Shown: positions 8,547 through 16,437, counted from the first letter of the stretch. The stretch is 64,000 nt of DNA from CAZSNH01 sp052388455 (GCA_052388455.1 JBQTIA010000050.1:8923-72922); one strand, 5' to 3'. The notes: a model not told the origin generated them from the sequence alone. Program-made: numbers and translations.

Positions 8547-10736
8547 TCATCCGAGTTTCAAACCGTCGTCCATCGGCAGCACGCGGACGCGGCGGCCGGC
8601 TGCGGCTGCGACCGCATTGGCGACGGCCGGACCAATCGGCGGCACGCCGGGTTCGCCAATGCCCGTCGGCGGCTCGCTCGACGCAACGATGTGCACGTCG
8701 ACCTTCGGCATCTCGTCGATGCGCAGCACCTGATAGCCGTCGAAATTGCCCTGCTCGACGGCGCCGTCCTTGAGCGTGATCTTGCTGTGCAGGATGGCGC
8801 CGAGACCAAATCCGACGCCGCCCTCGACCTGAGCCCGGATGTTGTCCGGATTGACCGCGATGCCGCAATCGACGGCTGCGACGACGCGCTGAACCTTCGG
8901 CTGCCCGTCGGTCATCTTGACCTCGGCCACCTGGGCGACGAACGATTTGAAGCTCTCGTGAACCGCCACACCCCGCGTCACGCCCTCGGGCAAAGGCGTG
9001 CCCCATCCGGCTTTCTCGGCGGCCAGCTTCAGCACGGCCGAATGGCGCGGATGCTTGGCGAGCAGGCCGAGCCGGTAGGCGATCGGGTCCTTGCCCGCGA
9101 GCACCGCCAGCTCGTCGATCATCGTCTCCATGACGTAGGCGGTGTGCGTATGCCCGACAGAACGCCACCACAGAGGCGGCGGCCCGGCCGTCGCGTTGTG
9201 GAGCTCGACCTGCATGTCGGCGATGGCGTACGGCGTATCGGCCACGCCCTCGACCGAGGAGCCGTCGATGCCATTCTTGACCTCTCCTTCGAACGGCGTG
9301 CCGGTGAGGATCGACTGGCCGACGATGCGGTGCTCCCAGCCGGAGATGTTGCCGTCCTTGTCGAGGCCGGCGCGGACCTTGTGAACGTACAGCGGCCGAT
9401 AGTATCCGCCCTTGATGTCGTCCTCGCGCGTCCAGACGAGCTTAATCGGCTCGCTGCGGCCGGAGACTTTGAGAATGGCTGCCGTCTCGGCGACGAAGTC
9501 CGAGTTGTAGACCGCGCGCCGGCCGAACGAGCCGCCGGCCCACAGAGTGTTGATGACCACATCCTCCGGCTTGATGCCGAGAATCGCCGCCGTCACGCCT
9601 TGATCGACGGTCTGCAGCTGAGAGCCGGTCCACAGCGTCGCCTTGCCGTCCTTGAACTGCATGACGCAGTTCATCGGCTCCATCGGAGCGTGAGCAAGGA
9701 AGGGGAACACATACTCCGCTTCGACGATCTTAGCGGCCTTCGACAAGGCGCCCGCTGCGTCACCCGACTTGCGGGCGACGGCGCCAGGTTTGCCGGCCAG
9801 CGCCTTGTAGTCGGCGATGATCGCATCGCTGGACCGCATCTCGGACTTGCTGTCGTCCCAGGTGATCGCGAGCGCCTCTCGGGCTTTGATGGCCGCGTGC
9901 GTCGTCCGGGCGAGCACCGCGACGCCCTGCGGCAGCGGCACCACATCGACCACGTCCTTGACGGCGCGCGCCGCCTTGTCGTCGAACGATTTCACCATGC
10001 CGCCGAACCGGGGGGAACGCGCCAGCGTGGCGACCAGCATTCCGGGCAGATGCACATCCTGCGTGTAGATGCCGGCCCCCGTCGTCTTGGCCACGCTGTC
10101 GACGCGCGGAAACGACTTGCCGATGTAGACGAAGTCCTTCGCATCCTTGAGCGTCGGCTTTTCCGGGACCGGCAGTTTTGCGGCATCCGCCGCCAGTTCG
10201 CCCAGCGTCGCCGTCTTGCCGCCGCCGGAGACGATGCCTTTGGCAACTGTGATCTTGCCCGCGTCCACGCCCCAGCGTTTGGCGGCCGCCGATACGATCA
10301 TCTCCTTCGCGGCGGCACCCGCCGAGCGGTACTGTTCGAAGGAGTTTGCAATGGCGGTCGAGCCGCCAGTACCCTGCACGCCGAAAAAGAAATTCTTGTA
10401 GAGATTGACATCGGCGGGCGCGAACTCGGTCTTCACCTGCGACCAATCGGCGTCGATCTCCTCGGCGACGAGCGTGGCGAGGCCAGTGGCGATCCCCTGT
10501 CCCTTGTCCTGGTGCTTGACGAGCACCGTGACGATGTTGTCCGGAGAGACCCGGACGAACGGATTGAACACGCCGGACGCGGTCCCGGCTCCAGATTCGG
10601 CCCTGAGCGCCGTGACCGGAACCCAGGTTCCGATCACCAGCCCGGCGCCGGTGCCGAGCGCGAGGCGAAGGAAATCCCGGCGCTCTACGGAGGTCGAGGT
10701 GGAGATGATCTTTGAAAGATCGGCTTTGCCGTACAT
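8547..10736 (-). CDS. Molybdopterin-binding hydroxylase large subunit, IorB-like, Tat-exported
   Basis: 729 residues from the ATG at 10736. Near residues 17-40 lies a twin-arginine signal (ERRDFLRLALGTGAGL), so the folded enzyme is probably sent to the periplasm. The body matches the xanthine oxidase molybdopterin superfamily as arranged in isoquinoline 1-oxidoreductase beta and related aldehyde dehydrogenases (VLVKHQDKGQGIATGLATL, GGSFGRRAVYNSDFV, and the C-terminal PPTGIGEPGVPPIGPAVANA with the base Glu). It partners with the 2Fe-2S subunit encoded 11 nt upstream. Substrate (aldehyde or N-heterocycle) cannot be predicted. Confidence 0.9.
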   Translation of the reverse strand: MYGKADLSKIISTSTSVERRDFLRLALGTGAGLVIGTWVPVTALRAESGAGTASGVFNPFVRVSPDNIVTVLVKHQDKGQGIATGLATLVAEEIDADWSQVKTEFAPADVNLYKNFFFGVQGTGGSTAIANSFEQYRSAGAAAKEMIVSAAAKRWGVDAGKITVAKGIVSGGGKTATLGELAADAAKLPVPEKPTLKDAKDFVYIGKSFPRVDSVAKTTGAGIYTQDVHLPGMLVATLARSPRFGGMVKSFDDKAARAVKDVVDVVPLPQGVAVLARTTHAAIKAREALAITWDDSKSEMRSSDAIIADYKALAGKPGAVARKSGDAAGALSKAAKIVEAEYVFPFLAHAPMEPMNCVMQFKDGKATLWTGSQLQTVDQGVTAAILGIKPEDVVINTLWAGGSFGRRAVYNSDFVAETAAILKVSGRSEPIKLVWTREDDIKGGYYRPLYVHKVRAGLDKDGNISGWEHRIVGQSILTGTPFEGEVKNGIDGSSVEGVADTPYAIADMQVELHNATAGPPPLWWRSVGHTHTAYVMETMIDELAVLAGKDPIAYRLGLLAKHPRHSAVLKLAAEKAGWGTPLPEGVTRGVAVHESFKSFVAQVAEVKMTDGQPKVQRVVAAVDCGIAVNPDNIRAQVEGGVGFGLGAILHSKITLKDGAVEQGNFDGYQVLRIDEMPKVDVHIVASSEPPTGIGEPGVPPIGPAVANAVAAAAGRRVRVLPMDDGLKLG

Positions 10737-10747
10737 GTGCGCCTCCC

Positions 10748-11206
10748 TCAGCCCTTCATCGTGTCGGCGGCCATGTGAATGGCGGCGCGAATGCGGTGGT
10801 AGGTGTTGCAGCGGCAGAGATTGCCGCCCATCGCGCCGTTGATGTCGTCGTCGGTCGGCTTCGGATTGCCGGTGAGCAGATGCGTTGCGGCCATGATCTG
10901 ACCCGACTGGCAGTATCCGCACTGCACGACGTCGAGCTGCTGCCATGCGGCACGCACCGCCTCGGCGGCCTTGCCGTCGAGACCCTCGATGGTCGTCACC
11001 GCCTTGCCGGCCACGTCCGACACGGGAGTGACACAGGAACGGACCGGCTCGCCGTCGACGTACATGGTGCAGGCGCCACACTGGGCCGCTCCGCAGCCGA
11101 ATTTGGAGCCCGTCAACAGCAGCTCGTCGCGCACCACCCACAGAAGGGGCGTGTCGGCGTCCGAGGTGATGCTCGTTTCACGTCCGTTCAGCTTGAATGT
11201 TGTCAT
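10748..11206 (-). CDS. 2Fe-2S subunit of molybdenum hydroxylase (IorA-like)
   Basis: 152 residues from MTTFKLNG; the longer reading from 11254 is unlikely. Two iron-sulfur clusters are marked by GCGAAQCGACTMYVDG plus a later RSC (plant-type ferredoxin fold) and by CGYCQSG with GNLCRCNTYHRI (helical C-terminal cluster). It passes electrons from the molybdopterin site to an acceptor; in IorAB-type two-subunit enzymes the acceptor is often a cytochrome, since there is no FAD subunit. First gene of a four-gene operon. Confidence 0.92.
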   Translation of the reverse strand: MTTFKLNGRETSITSDADTPLLWVVRDELLLTGSKFGCGAAQCGACTMYVDGEPVRSCVTPVSDVAGKAVTTIEGLDGKAAEAVRAAWQQLDVVQCGYCQSGQIMAATHLLTGNPKPTDDDINGAMGGNLCRCNTYHRIRAAIHMAADTMKG

Positions 11207-11364
11207 CGAGAGAGTCCCCGGGAAATGACGGTCGTCGGCATCCGCGCCGATCAAGTCGGGACGCCGTGCCTACGTCCGCAAGCTGGATCGGGATGATGCC
11301 ACTGTCGACGAACTTGGGCTTGCCGGCTGCCGATGACAAGTCCGAGACTGGAAAATTGCAATGT

Positions 11365-11405
11365 GGGCAGGTGCCGTCGAGCGGCCAAATTTTGGGCAGG
11401 TGCCG
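11365..11405. repeat. 12-nt direct repeat GGGCAGGTGCCG
   Basis: Two perfect copies at 11365-11376 and 11394-11405, 29 nt apart, in the 251-nt region between the hydroxylase operon start and the CBS gene stop. No gene is supported there. Meaning unknown. Confidence 0.4.
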
Positions 11406-11457
11406 CCGACCTTGGCCGAATACTGCGCGCCGGCCCGCAGCCCGAGCCCCGCCGGTC

Positions 11458-11892
11458 CTACTCCGTGGCGACGATATACTCACGCAGGAGATCGGAGAGC
11501 CGGTGCAGGTCCGCGACCCTGTTTCGCAGCACATCGCGGATGGAGATGATGCCGGCCAGCTTGCCATCGTCGACGACGGGCAGGTGGCGGATGCCCCGCC
11601 AGGTCATGATGCGGGCAATTTCCGCGATCGTGTCCTGCGACTTGCAGGTGACGACGTTGCGCGTCATCAGGCGCGAGACGGGTAGACCCGAGAGGGCGGC
11701 GCCGTGCTCGGCAAGTCCATAGGCGATGTCGCGCTCGGAAATGATGCCATCGACCGTCACGCCGTCACCGCTCACCACCGCCGCGCCGATCCGGTTCTGG
11801 CGCAGCAAATTCGCCAAGTCGGCGATGGTGGCCTCGGCCTTGATGGTCACCGCCGCGAAGCCCTTCACCTTCAGAAGTTCAGCGACATGCAT
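11458..11892 (-). CDS. CBS-domain pair protein coupled to pufM
   Basis: 144 residues from the ATG at 11892, chosen because GAGGAGG lies about 6 nt upstream; upstream in-frame starts lack a ribosome site. It is a stand-alone CBS pair: CBS1 about residues 7-60 (ending VDGIISERDIAYGL), CBS2 about 75-130 (IRHLPVVDDGKLAGIISIRDVL). Such modules bind adenine nucleotides or SAM. The start lies inside the last codons of the pufM frame, so it is the last gene of the bchCXYZ-pufQBALM unit and likely translationally coupled. Clearly related to the C-terminal half of the CbbY-CBS protein at 34909-36135. Confidence 0.88.
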   Translation of the reverse strand: MHVAELLKVKGFAAVTIKAEATIADLANLLRQNRIGAAVVSGDGVTVDGIISERDIAYGLAEHGAALSGLPVSRLMTRNVVTCKSQDTIAEIARIMTWRGIRHLPVVDDGKLAGIISIRDVLRNRVADLHRLSDLLREYIVATE

Positions 11893-12985
11893 GTTGGCCT
11901 CCTCGGTCGTCGTGCCGGTCGTCATCTCTGTCGTCGTTGGGCGCATGTGCCCCACTTATCACCCCACTAAACGCAACCGGCGCAGGACGTGTCATCCCGC
12001 GCCGGTCTCGCGTCTCTCTCGAACGGCGGCTCGGGGCCGAGCCGCCGCAACCGGCTGATGGATAGGCCGCCGGAGCGAGCCCGTGCTTCATGCCCCAGTC
12101 GTACCAGTTGTCGACGGCGGTGCCGGTGAGCAGGATGCCGATGCCGCCGGTCAGCGGGCAGAGCACCGCGAACCACCAGGCCCAGCGATGGATCGATTCG
12201 ACCGTCGCGTTGAAGCCCATCGTCCAGCGCCAGAAGAGGGCCGCGCGCTCCGATGCCGTGCCGCGATCGGTGATCTGCTCGATCTCCCGCTCGCCGCCGT
12301 AGCGGCTGACCGCCAGGATCGTCGCCGCATGCATCGCGAACAGGAGTGCCGACCCGTAGAGGAAGGCGATCGAGAGCATGTGGAACGGATTGTAGAACAG
12401 GTTGCCGTAGGTCAGAGAGAAATTGTTGGTCCAGTCGAGGTGCGGGAAGATGCCGAACGGCACCGCCTCGCTCCAACTGCCCATCAGCACCGGGCGGATG
12501 AAACCCAGCACCAGATAGAGCCAGATGGCGGCGGCGAACGCCCAGGCCACGTGCGTGCCCATGTTGAGCGCGCGGGCGCGCCGATAGGTTCTAACCCACC
12601 ACAGCAGGATCGACGTGGTGAGGAAGAAGCCGGCCATCAGCCACCAGCCGCCCTTGGCCAGCGGTGGAATGCTGAGACCATATTCCTTGGCCGGCGGATC
12701 GAGCGAGAGATACGCCAGCTTGCGCACGAACTGGAGCGGATCCCAGTTCACAGATGCCCACATATTGAGACCGATGATCTCGATGGCGATGATGCCGCAC
12801 ACGATCGAGATGAACCCGGTCGTGCCGAGATAGATCGGCCCGATCTGGGCGTCACCGATCCGCCCCAGCCAGTAGTTGTGCGAGGGCGTTCCCGTGCGGG
12901 AGCTATCGCCACGCGGAAGCGCGACGCCCGCTTCCGGTGGGCCCACCAACTGAACTTGCGTGAAGATGTTCTGATACGTTGCCAT
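11879..12985 (-). CDS. pufM: Photosynthetic reaction centre M subunit
   Basis: 368 residues in frame. It has five membrane helices and RC-M landmarks: SLTYGNLFYNPFHMLSIAFLYG (special-pair and iron-ligand region), HAATILAVSRYGGEREIEQI, and the helix-E segment ESIHRWAWWFAVLCPLTGGI. It forms the RC core with PufL and PuhA and binds BChl, bacteriopheophytin and quinone. A good ribosome site (AAGGGGGTG) precedes the start, 12 nt after pufL. The normal M sequence ends about GMKHGLAPAAYP; the frame then continues for about 50 Arg/Asp-rich residues to a TGA inside the CBS gene. A lost stop or small frameshift near the 3' end is possible. Confidence 0.95.
   Translation of the reverse strand: MATYQNIFTQVQLVGPPEAGVALPRGDSSRTGTPSHNYWLGRIGDAQIGPIYLGTTGFISIVCGIIAIEIIGLNMWASVNWDPLQFVRKLAYLSLDPPAKEYGLSIPPLAKGGWWLMAGFFLTTSILLWWVRTYRRARALNMGTHVAWAFAAAIWLYLVLGFIRPVLMGSWSEAVPFGIFPHLDWTNNFSLTYGNLFYNPFHMLSIAFLYGSALLFAMHAATILAVSRYGGEREIEQITDRGTASERAALFWRWTMGFNATVESIHRWAWWFAVLCPLTGGIGILLTGTAVDNWYDWGMKHGLAPAAYPSAGCGGSAPSRRSRETRDRRGMTRPAPVAFSGVISGAHAPNDDRDDDRHDDRGGQHACR
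12024..12047. terminator. Perfect 11-bp stem-loop in pufM 3' region
   Basis: CGGCGGCTCGG (12024-12034) and its exact complement (12037-12047) flank a 2-nt centre. On the transcribed (-) strand it lies just after the point where PufM normally ends. No T-tract follows. It may stabilise the pufLM mRNA 3' end or attenuate transcription into the CBS gene, or protect a processed end. Confidence 0.55.
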
Positions 12986-12997
12986 GGTGCACCCCCT

Positions 12998-13828
12998 TTA
13001 CGACCAGATCGGCAGTTGCAGCCACCAGTTCCACCAGTCGACCCACGGGTTGCCATCCTTCCACAGAGGTCCGCTGATGATGATGCAGATCGCACTCCAG
13101 AAGGCCGCCGAGAGGGCAAGGAACAGGCCGAGGCGGTGGATGCCAAGGGTTCCGATCGAATAGCCGATGGTGTCGCGGAAGAACGTATTCTCGTGCTCCG
13201 GCGCCTTCACCACCTCGCCCTCTTTCGGATTGGTCGCCGAAAGGATGAGCGAGCCGTGCAGTGCGAGCGCGAGGCACGTCGTAAAGAAGAACGTGATCGC
13301 GATCATATGCGCGGGATTGTAGTGGAAATTGCCGTAGGTGTAGCCGGTGGTCGACACCCAATCGAGATGGCTGATGATGCCGTACGGGAAGCCGTAGGAC
13401 CAGGCCCCCATCAGGATCGGACGGAAGACGACGAGCGTCACGTAGGCGAGGATCGCGAAGCCGAAGGCGATCGGCACGTGGTAGCCCATGCCGAGCTTGC
13501 GGCAGATCTCCACCTCGCGGAGCGCCCAGGAGACGAAGGCACCGATGGCGCACACCGTCACCACTTGCCAGATGCCGCCCTGCGCCAGCGGCGCGAGGCC
13601 GAGACCGAAGCTCTCGGGCGGCGGATTGATGCTGATCTTCCAGGGGTTCCATGTCGGGCCGAGGGCCGCTCCGTAAAGGATCATGCCGACGCCGACGAAC
13701 ACGAAGAAGATGGTCGTGATACCGAAAAATCCGACGTAGAACGGGCCAACCCAGAAGTCGAACAGATCGCCCCCGAGCAGCGTCCCGCCTCGTACGCGGT
13801 ACTTTCTTTCAAAGTTGAGCATGGCCAT
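12998..13828 (-). CDS. pufL: Photosynthetic reaction centre L subunit
   Basis: 276 residues from MAMLNFERKYRVRGG; GAGGAA lies just upstream of the ATG at 13828. It shows the RC-L hallmark GDLFDFWVGPFYVGFFG at the N-terminus, five membrane helices, the special-pair and iron-ligand helix (YTYGNFHYNPAHMIAITFF) and a C-terminus ending WNWWLQLPIWS. With PufM it carries out light-driven charge separation in the cytoplasmic membrane. It is separated from pufA by about 100 nt containing a strong stem-loop. Confidence 0.97.
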   Translation of the reverse strand: MAMLNFERKYRVRGGTLLGGDLFDFWVGPFYVGFFGITTIFFVFVGVGMILYGAALGPTWNPWKISINPPPESFGLGLAPLAQGGIWQVVTVCAIGAFVSWALREVEICRKLGMGYHVPIAFGFAILAYVTLVVFRPILMGAWSYGFPYGIISHLDWVSTTGYTYGNFHYNPAHMIAITFFFTTCLALALHGSLILSATNPKEGEVVKAPEHENTFFRDTIGYSIGTLGIHRLGLFLALSAAFWSAICIIISGPLWKDGNPWVDWWNWWLQLPIWS

Positions 13829-13884
13829 GGCCGGTTCCTCCAATCAGTCGGCGCGCGGCCGGCTGCTCCGATGTCACTCGGTTT

Positions 13885-13917
13885 GGAACGGACGGACCGT
13901 GATGGCCCGTCCATTCC
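13885..13917 (-). promoter_or_regulatory. pufA-pufL intercistronic mRNA stem-loop
   Basis: On the transcribed strand a 14-bp stem (13904-13917 with 13885-13898) has only two G-U wobbles and a 5-nt loop. This is the place of the well-known intercistronic hairpin in purple bacteria, which protects the pufBA segment from 3' decay and gives an excess of LH1 over RC polypeptides. The structure is seen directly; the function is by analogy with Rhodobacter. Confidence 0.8.
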
Positions 13918-13929
13918 ATCGTCTCGGCA

Positions 13930-14127
13930 TCAAGCCGCTTTCTTCATTTCCAACGGCATCTCGATGACCGAAGTCTTCGCAGCCGCGGCTTTGCGCGGAC
14001 CTTCGATCCAGTTGAACCGATCCGTGCTCAGCAGGATGAAGTGAATGAGCACGGCCAGCGCGAACAGGAACGTGAACAATGCGATCAGCGTTCTGCGCGG
14101 ATCGAAGAGAAGCCACATTCTCCACAT
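13930..14127 (-). CDS. pufA: Light-harvesting 1 alpha polypeptide
   Basis: 65 residues: short N-terminal segment MWRMWLLFDPRRTL, one membrane helix with the BChl-ligating His in LIHFILLSTDRFNW, and a 20-residue C-terminal tail. AGGAG lies 8 nt before the ATG. It pairs with PufB to form the LH1 ring around the reaction centre. It starts 19 nt after pufB. Confidence 0.95.
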   Translation of the reverse strand: MWRMWLLFDPRRTLIALFTFLFALAVLIHFILLSTDRFNWIEGPRKAAAAKTSVIEMPLEMKKAA

Positions 14128-14146
14128 GTCAGTCTCTCCTCTTTCC

Positions 14147-14374
14147 TCAGACTTTGAATGACGTGATGTAGCTCATGGCGTAGTTCACGCCGTCCATCAC
14201 CTCGGCATAGCCGCCGGGTCCCGGCAACCACGGGCGCCAATTCCAAACGAGGAAATGGGCGATGATTGCGATCACCGTAAAGATGATGAAGCTCGTCATG
14301 AATATGCCGTGAAACTCTTTGGCTTCCTGCTCGGTCAAGCCCGACAAGGAGCCGCCTCGATTGTCAGCAGCCAT
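14147..14374 (-). CDS. pufB: Light-harvesting 1 beta polypeptide
   Basis: 75 residues from the ATG at 14374 with GGAGGTG upstream; the longer in-frame reading from 14416 is rejected. LSGLTEQEAKEFHGIFMTSF is the LH1-beta N-terminal signature and HFLVWNWRPWLPG carries the BChl-ligating His and tryptophans of the C-terminal end of the helix. The tail (GYAEVMDGVNYAMSYITSFKV) is about 20 residues longer than in Rhodobacter. Confidence 0.95.
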   Translation of the reverse strand: MAADNRGGSLSGLTEQEAKEFHGIFMTSFIIFTVIAIIAHFLVWNWRPWLPGPGGYAEVMDGVNYAMSYITSFKV

Positions 14375-14504
14375 GTAGGCACCTCCGTATTTGGCCTCGC
14401 GGCCGTTACCGCGCATTTCCCGCGCGGCAAGGACAACCGTGATTTTGGACGTTCACGGCAGACGTTCACCCGGCGGCGCCGAGCTTACGTTCTTGGATCG
14501 CGCC

Positions 14505-14903
14505 TCAGCCCATGAAGGCATAGGCAGCGCAAATGTGTGCGGACTCCCTTGCGCGAGAGAAGAGTGACGGACGATCGGCGGCGAGCCTGGCCGACGCTGC
14601 CGACTTTCCTGAAGGAAGGATGCGCTCAAGCGTCGACGTGACGAGGAACACAAGAAACGCGATCGCGAAAATGAAGCGGTACTGGATGGTCTCCATCTGC
14701 GAGCGGCCCTGGACGTTGCCGCGCCGCGATTGCGGCCGTGAGGCAGACGAGAGGCGCGCAACAGAGAGCGCTTCCACGCGCGGCTCTGTCACGCCGCGCG
14801 ACGGGCTCTGTGAAGCCCGGCCGTGCGCAACGGGCATCGGCAGCGCACGTACGCGGCGCAACTCGGAACGCAACGGCAAATGGGTGTGTGCATAACTGGT
14901 CAT
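14505..14903 (-). CDS. pufQ: PufQ, bacteriochlorophyll/puf assembly protein
   Basis: 132 residues if read from the ATG at 14903, which overlaps the bchZ stop (ATGA). PufQ is normally about 75 residues; the conserved-looking part begins near METIQYRFIF (about residue 70) with one membrane helix (FIFAIAFLVFLVTSTLERIL) and ends CAAYAFMG. The first 60-70 residues are Arg/Ser-rich and may be a lineage extension or an over-long start call. Position between bchZ and pufB is the standard one. PufQ affects BChl intermediate flow and LH formation; the exact role is unsettled. Confidence 0.75.
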   Translation of the reverse strand: MTSYAHTHLPLRSELRRVRALPMPVAHGRASQSPSRGVTEPRVEALSVARLSSASRPQSRRGNVQGRSQMETIQYRFIFAIAFLVFLVTSTLERILPSGKSAASARLAADRPSLFSRARESAHICAAYAFMG

Positions 14904-16351
14904 GCGGCTCGGCCCTCCGTGGTTCGTTCACCCGATTGCGTGACGCGGCTGGCGGTCACGCGCTTGTCTCCGGCGCGGCGGGCCGCAGCTTCGGCCGCGT
15001 CCCTCAATCTCTTGGCGGCCGAGATGCGGATCAGCACCGGCTGCAACTCCAGCACGCGGTCGAGTTCGGCCTTGGCCTCGTCGTCCCAGGGCATTTCTTC
15101 GTGCGGCCGGGCGGGCGTCGCCTCGACCTTGTCCATTTCGGTGCCGAGCGGGAGGATATGGAACAGCGCGTCGAACAGCGCGTTGCACACTTCCTGAATG
15201 AGGTAGGTCGCGCCCGCATAACCCATGAACGGCGTGCCGGTGTGCCGCCGGATCACGGCTCCGGGGAACGAGGCCGGCACGTACATGGCCCGCCCGCCGG
15301 TTTCGGCGAGATACATGCGCTCGTTATAGCTGCCGAAGAGAATGAGCGGCGGCGTCTCCTTGATGGCGCGCCGAACGGCTTCGTTGTCTGGCTTCAGGCC
15401 GGCCGAGCGCGCGAAGGCGAACGTGCACGGCAGGCCCATTTCCGTTTCGAGGAAATTGCGCACGCCGCGCGCGTAAGTCTCGTTGGCGACGATGCCGAAG
15501 CTCGCCGTGCCGAAGAAATCCTGGGTCACGCTGCGCCAGAGATCCCACAACGGCTTGATGGTCGTGTGCTTCTCGCGCTCGATGAAGGGCTCGGGATCGA
15601 GGCCGAGCATCTCGCCGAGCTTGCGGAGGAACTTGGTCGTCGAATGCAGGCCGATCGGCGCCTGCAGGTAGGGCCGCTCCAGCGTCTCGCAGAGCAGGCG
15701 GCCGAACTCGCGGTACATGCAGACGTTGAGCTCGGCGTCGGCGAGGCGCGGCACGTCGGCGAGATGGCTGCCGAGCGGAAACACCATGTTGACCTCGGCG
15801 CCGATGCCCTCGATGAGACGGCGGATTTCCGCGAGGTCGGACGGCGTATTGAAGGTGCCGTAGATCGGACCGATGATATTGACTTTGGGCTTCTCGCCCT
15901 CCTTGCGCGGCTTCAGCTCGGGAATTTTCTTGCGGCCATACTGCGTCCACAGCCAGGTCATGGCCCGGTTGGCGCTCTGCCATTGGTCCTCGTCGATGGT
16001 GCGCGGCAGGAAGCGCTGGATGTTGGTGCCTTCGGGCGTCACGCCGCCGCCGATCATTTCGGCGATCGAGCCGGTGACAACGACGGCCGGCAGATTCGGA
16101 TCGAGCGACTTGTGCGCCCGCTTCATCGCGCCTTCCGTGCCGGTCTTGCCAAGCTCTTCTTCCGAAAGGCCGGTGACGACGATCGGCAGCTCGTGCGGCG
16201 GCAGGGCATCGGTGTAGTGAAGCACCGATGTGACGGGCAGGTTCTCGCATCCGACGGGGCCGTCGATGATCACCTGCAGGCCTTTGACCGCGGTGAACAC
16301 GTACACCGAGCCCCAGTAGCCGCCTGCGCGATCATGGTCGAGGATCAGCAT
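14900..16351 (-). CDS. bchZ: Chlorophyllide a reductase subunit Z
   Basis: 483 residues. The start MLILDHDRAGGYWGSVYVF is the canonical BchZ N-terminus, with GGAGG just upstream; GPVGCENLPVTSVLHY follows with a cluster-binding Cys. With BchY it forms the nitrogenase MoFe-like component of chlorophyllide oxidoreductase, which reduces ring B of chlorophyllide a (C7=C8), electrons coming from BchX. C-terminus is Ala/Arg-rich. Because bchX is interrupted by a stop upstream, BchYZ may have no working reductase in this cell. Confidence 0.96.
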   Translation of the reverse strand: MLILDHDRAGGYWGSVYVFTAVKGLQVIIDGPVGCENLPVTSVLHYTDALPPHELPIVVTGLSEEELGKTGTEGAMKRAHKSLDPNLPAVVVTGSIAEMIGGGVTPEGTNIQRFLPRTIDEDQWQSANRAMTWLWTQYGRKKIPELKPRKEGEKPKVNIIGPIYGTFNTPSDLAEIRRLIEGIGAEVNMVFPLGSHLADVPRLADAELNVCMYREFGRLLCETLERPYLQAPIGLHSTTKFLRKLGEMLGLDPEPFIEREKHTTIKPLWDLWRSVTQDFFGTASFGIVANETYARGVRNFLETEMGLPCTFAFARSAGLKPDNEAVRRAIKETPPLILFGSYNERMYLAETGGRAMYVPASFPGAVIRRHTGTPFMGYAGATYLIQEVCNALFDALFHILPLGTEMDKVEATPARPHEEMPWDDEAKAELDRVLELQPVLIRISAAKRLRDAAEAAARRAGDKRVTASRVTQSGERTTEGRAA

Positions 16352-16437
16352 GGGCGCCTCCGCGAGATGGAGGCGGCAACTCCGCAGCGATGATCGCGCG
16401 AAACCGAACGAGCCATGTCGTGTTCGAGGATGAGCAT
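16345..16437 (-). other. 30-codon ORF resembling a duplicated bchZ N-terminus
   Basis: Starting at an ATG that overlaps the bchY stop (TGATG), it reads MLILEHDMARS..., nearly the same as the true BchZ start MLILDHDRAGG. It ends at a TGA overlapping the bchZ ATG. It looks like a small tandem duplication of the first codons of bchZ that drifted, now acting as a translational bridge from bchY to bchZ. Confidence 0.55.

Noticed and set aside
8691..10715. 674-codon (+) ORF opposite the molybdopterin subunit
   Set aside because: Antisense shadow; His/Arg/Asp-rich with no recognisable domain.
8525..11141. Single 864-residue molybdenum hydroxylase ORF
   Set aside because: The N-terminal part is a shadow of the 2Fe-2S gene; the real large subunit starts at 10736 with a Tat signal after a separate stop for the small subunit.
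11178..11567. 129-codon (-) ORF with a CPHC motif between the hydroxylase and CBS genes
   Set aside because: Overlaps the CBS gene 3' end and the hydroxylase start, has no ribosome site, and the single CxxC pair is not enough to support a zinc protein.
12083..14044. Long (+) ORF of 653 codons opposite pufL and pufM
   Set aside because: Antisense shadow of pufM and pufL in GC-rich DNA: no membrane helices, Arg/Asp/Glu-rich composition, no family match, whereas the (-) strand frames are unmistakable RC genes.
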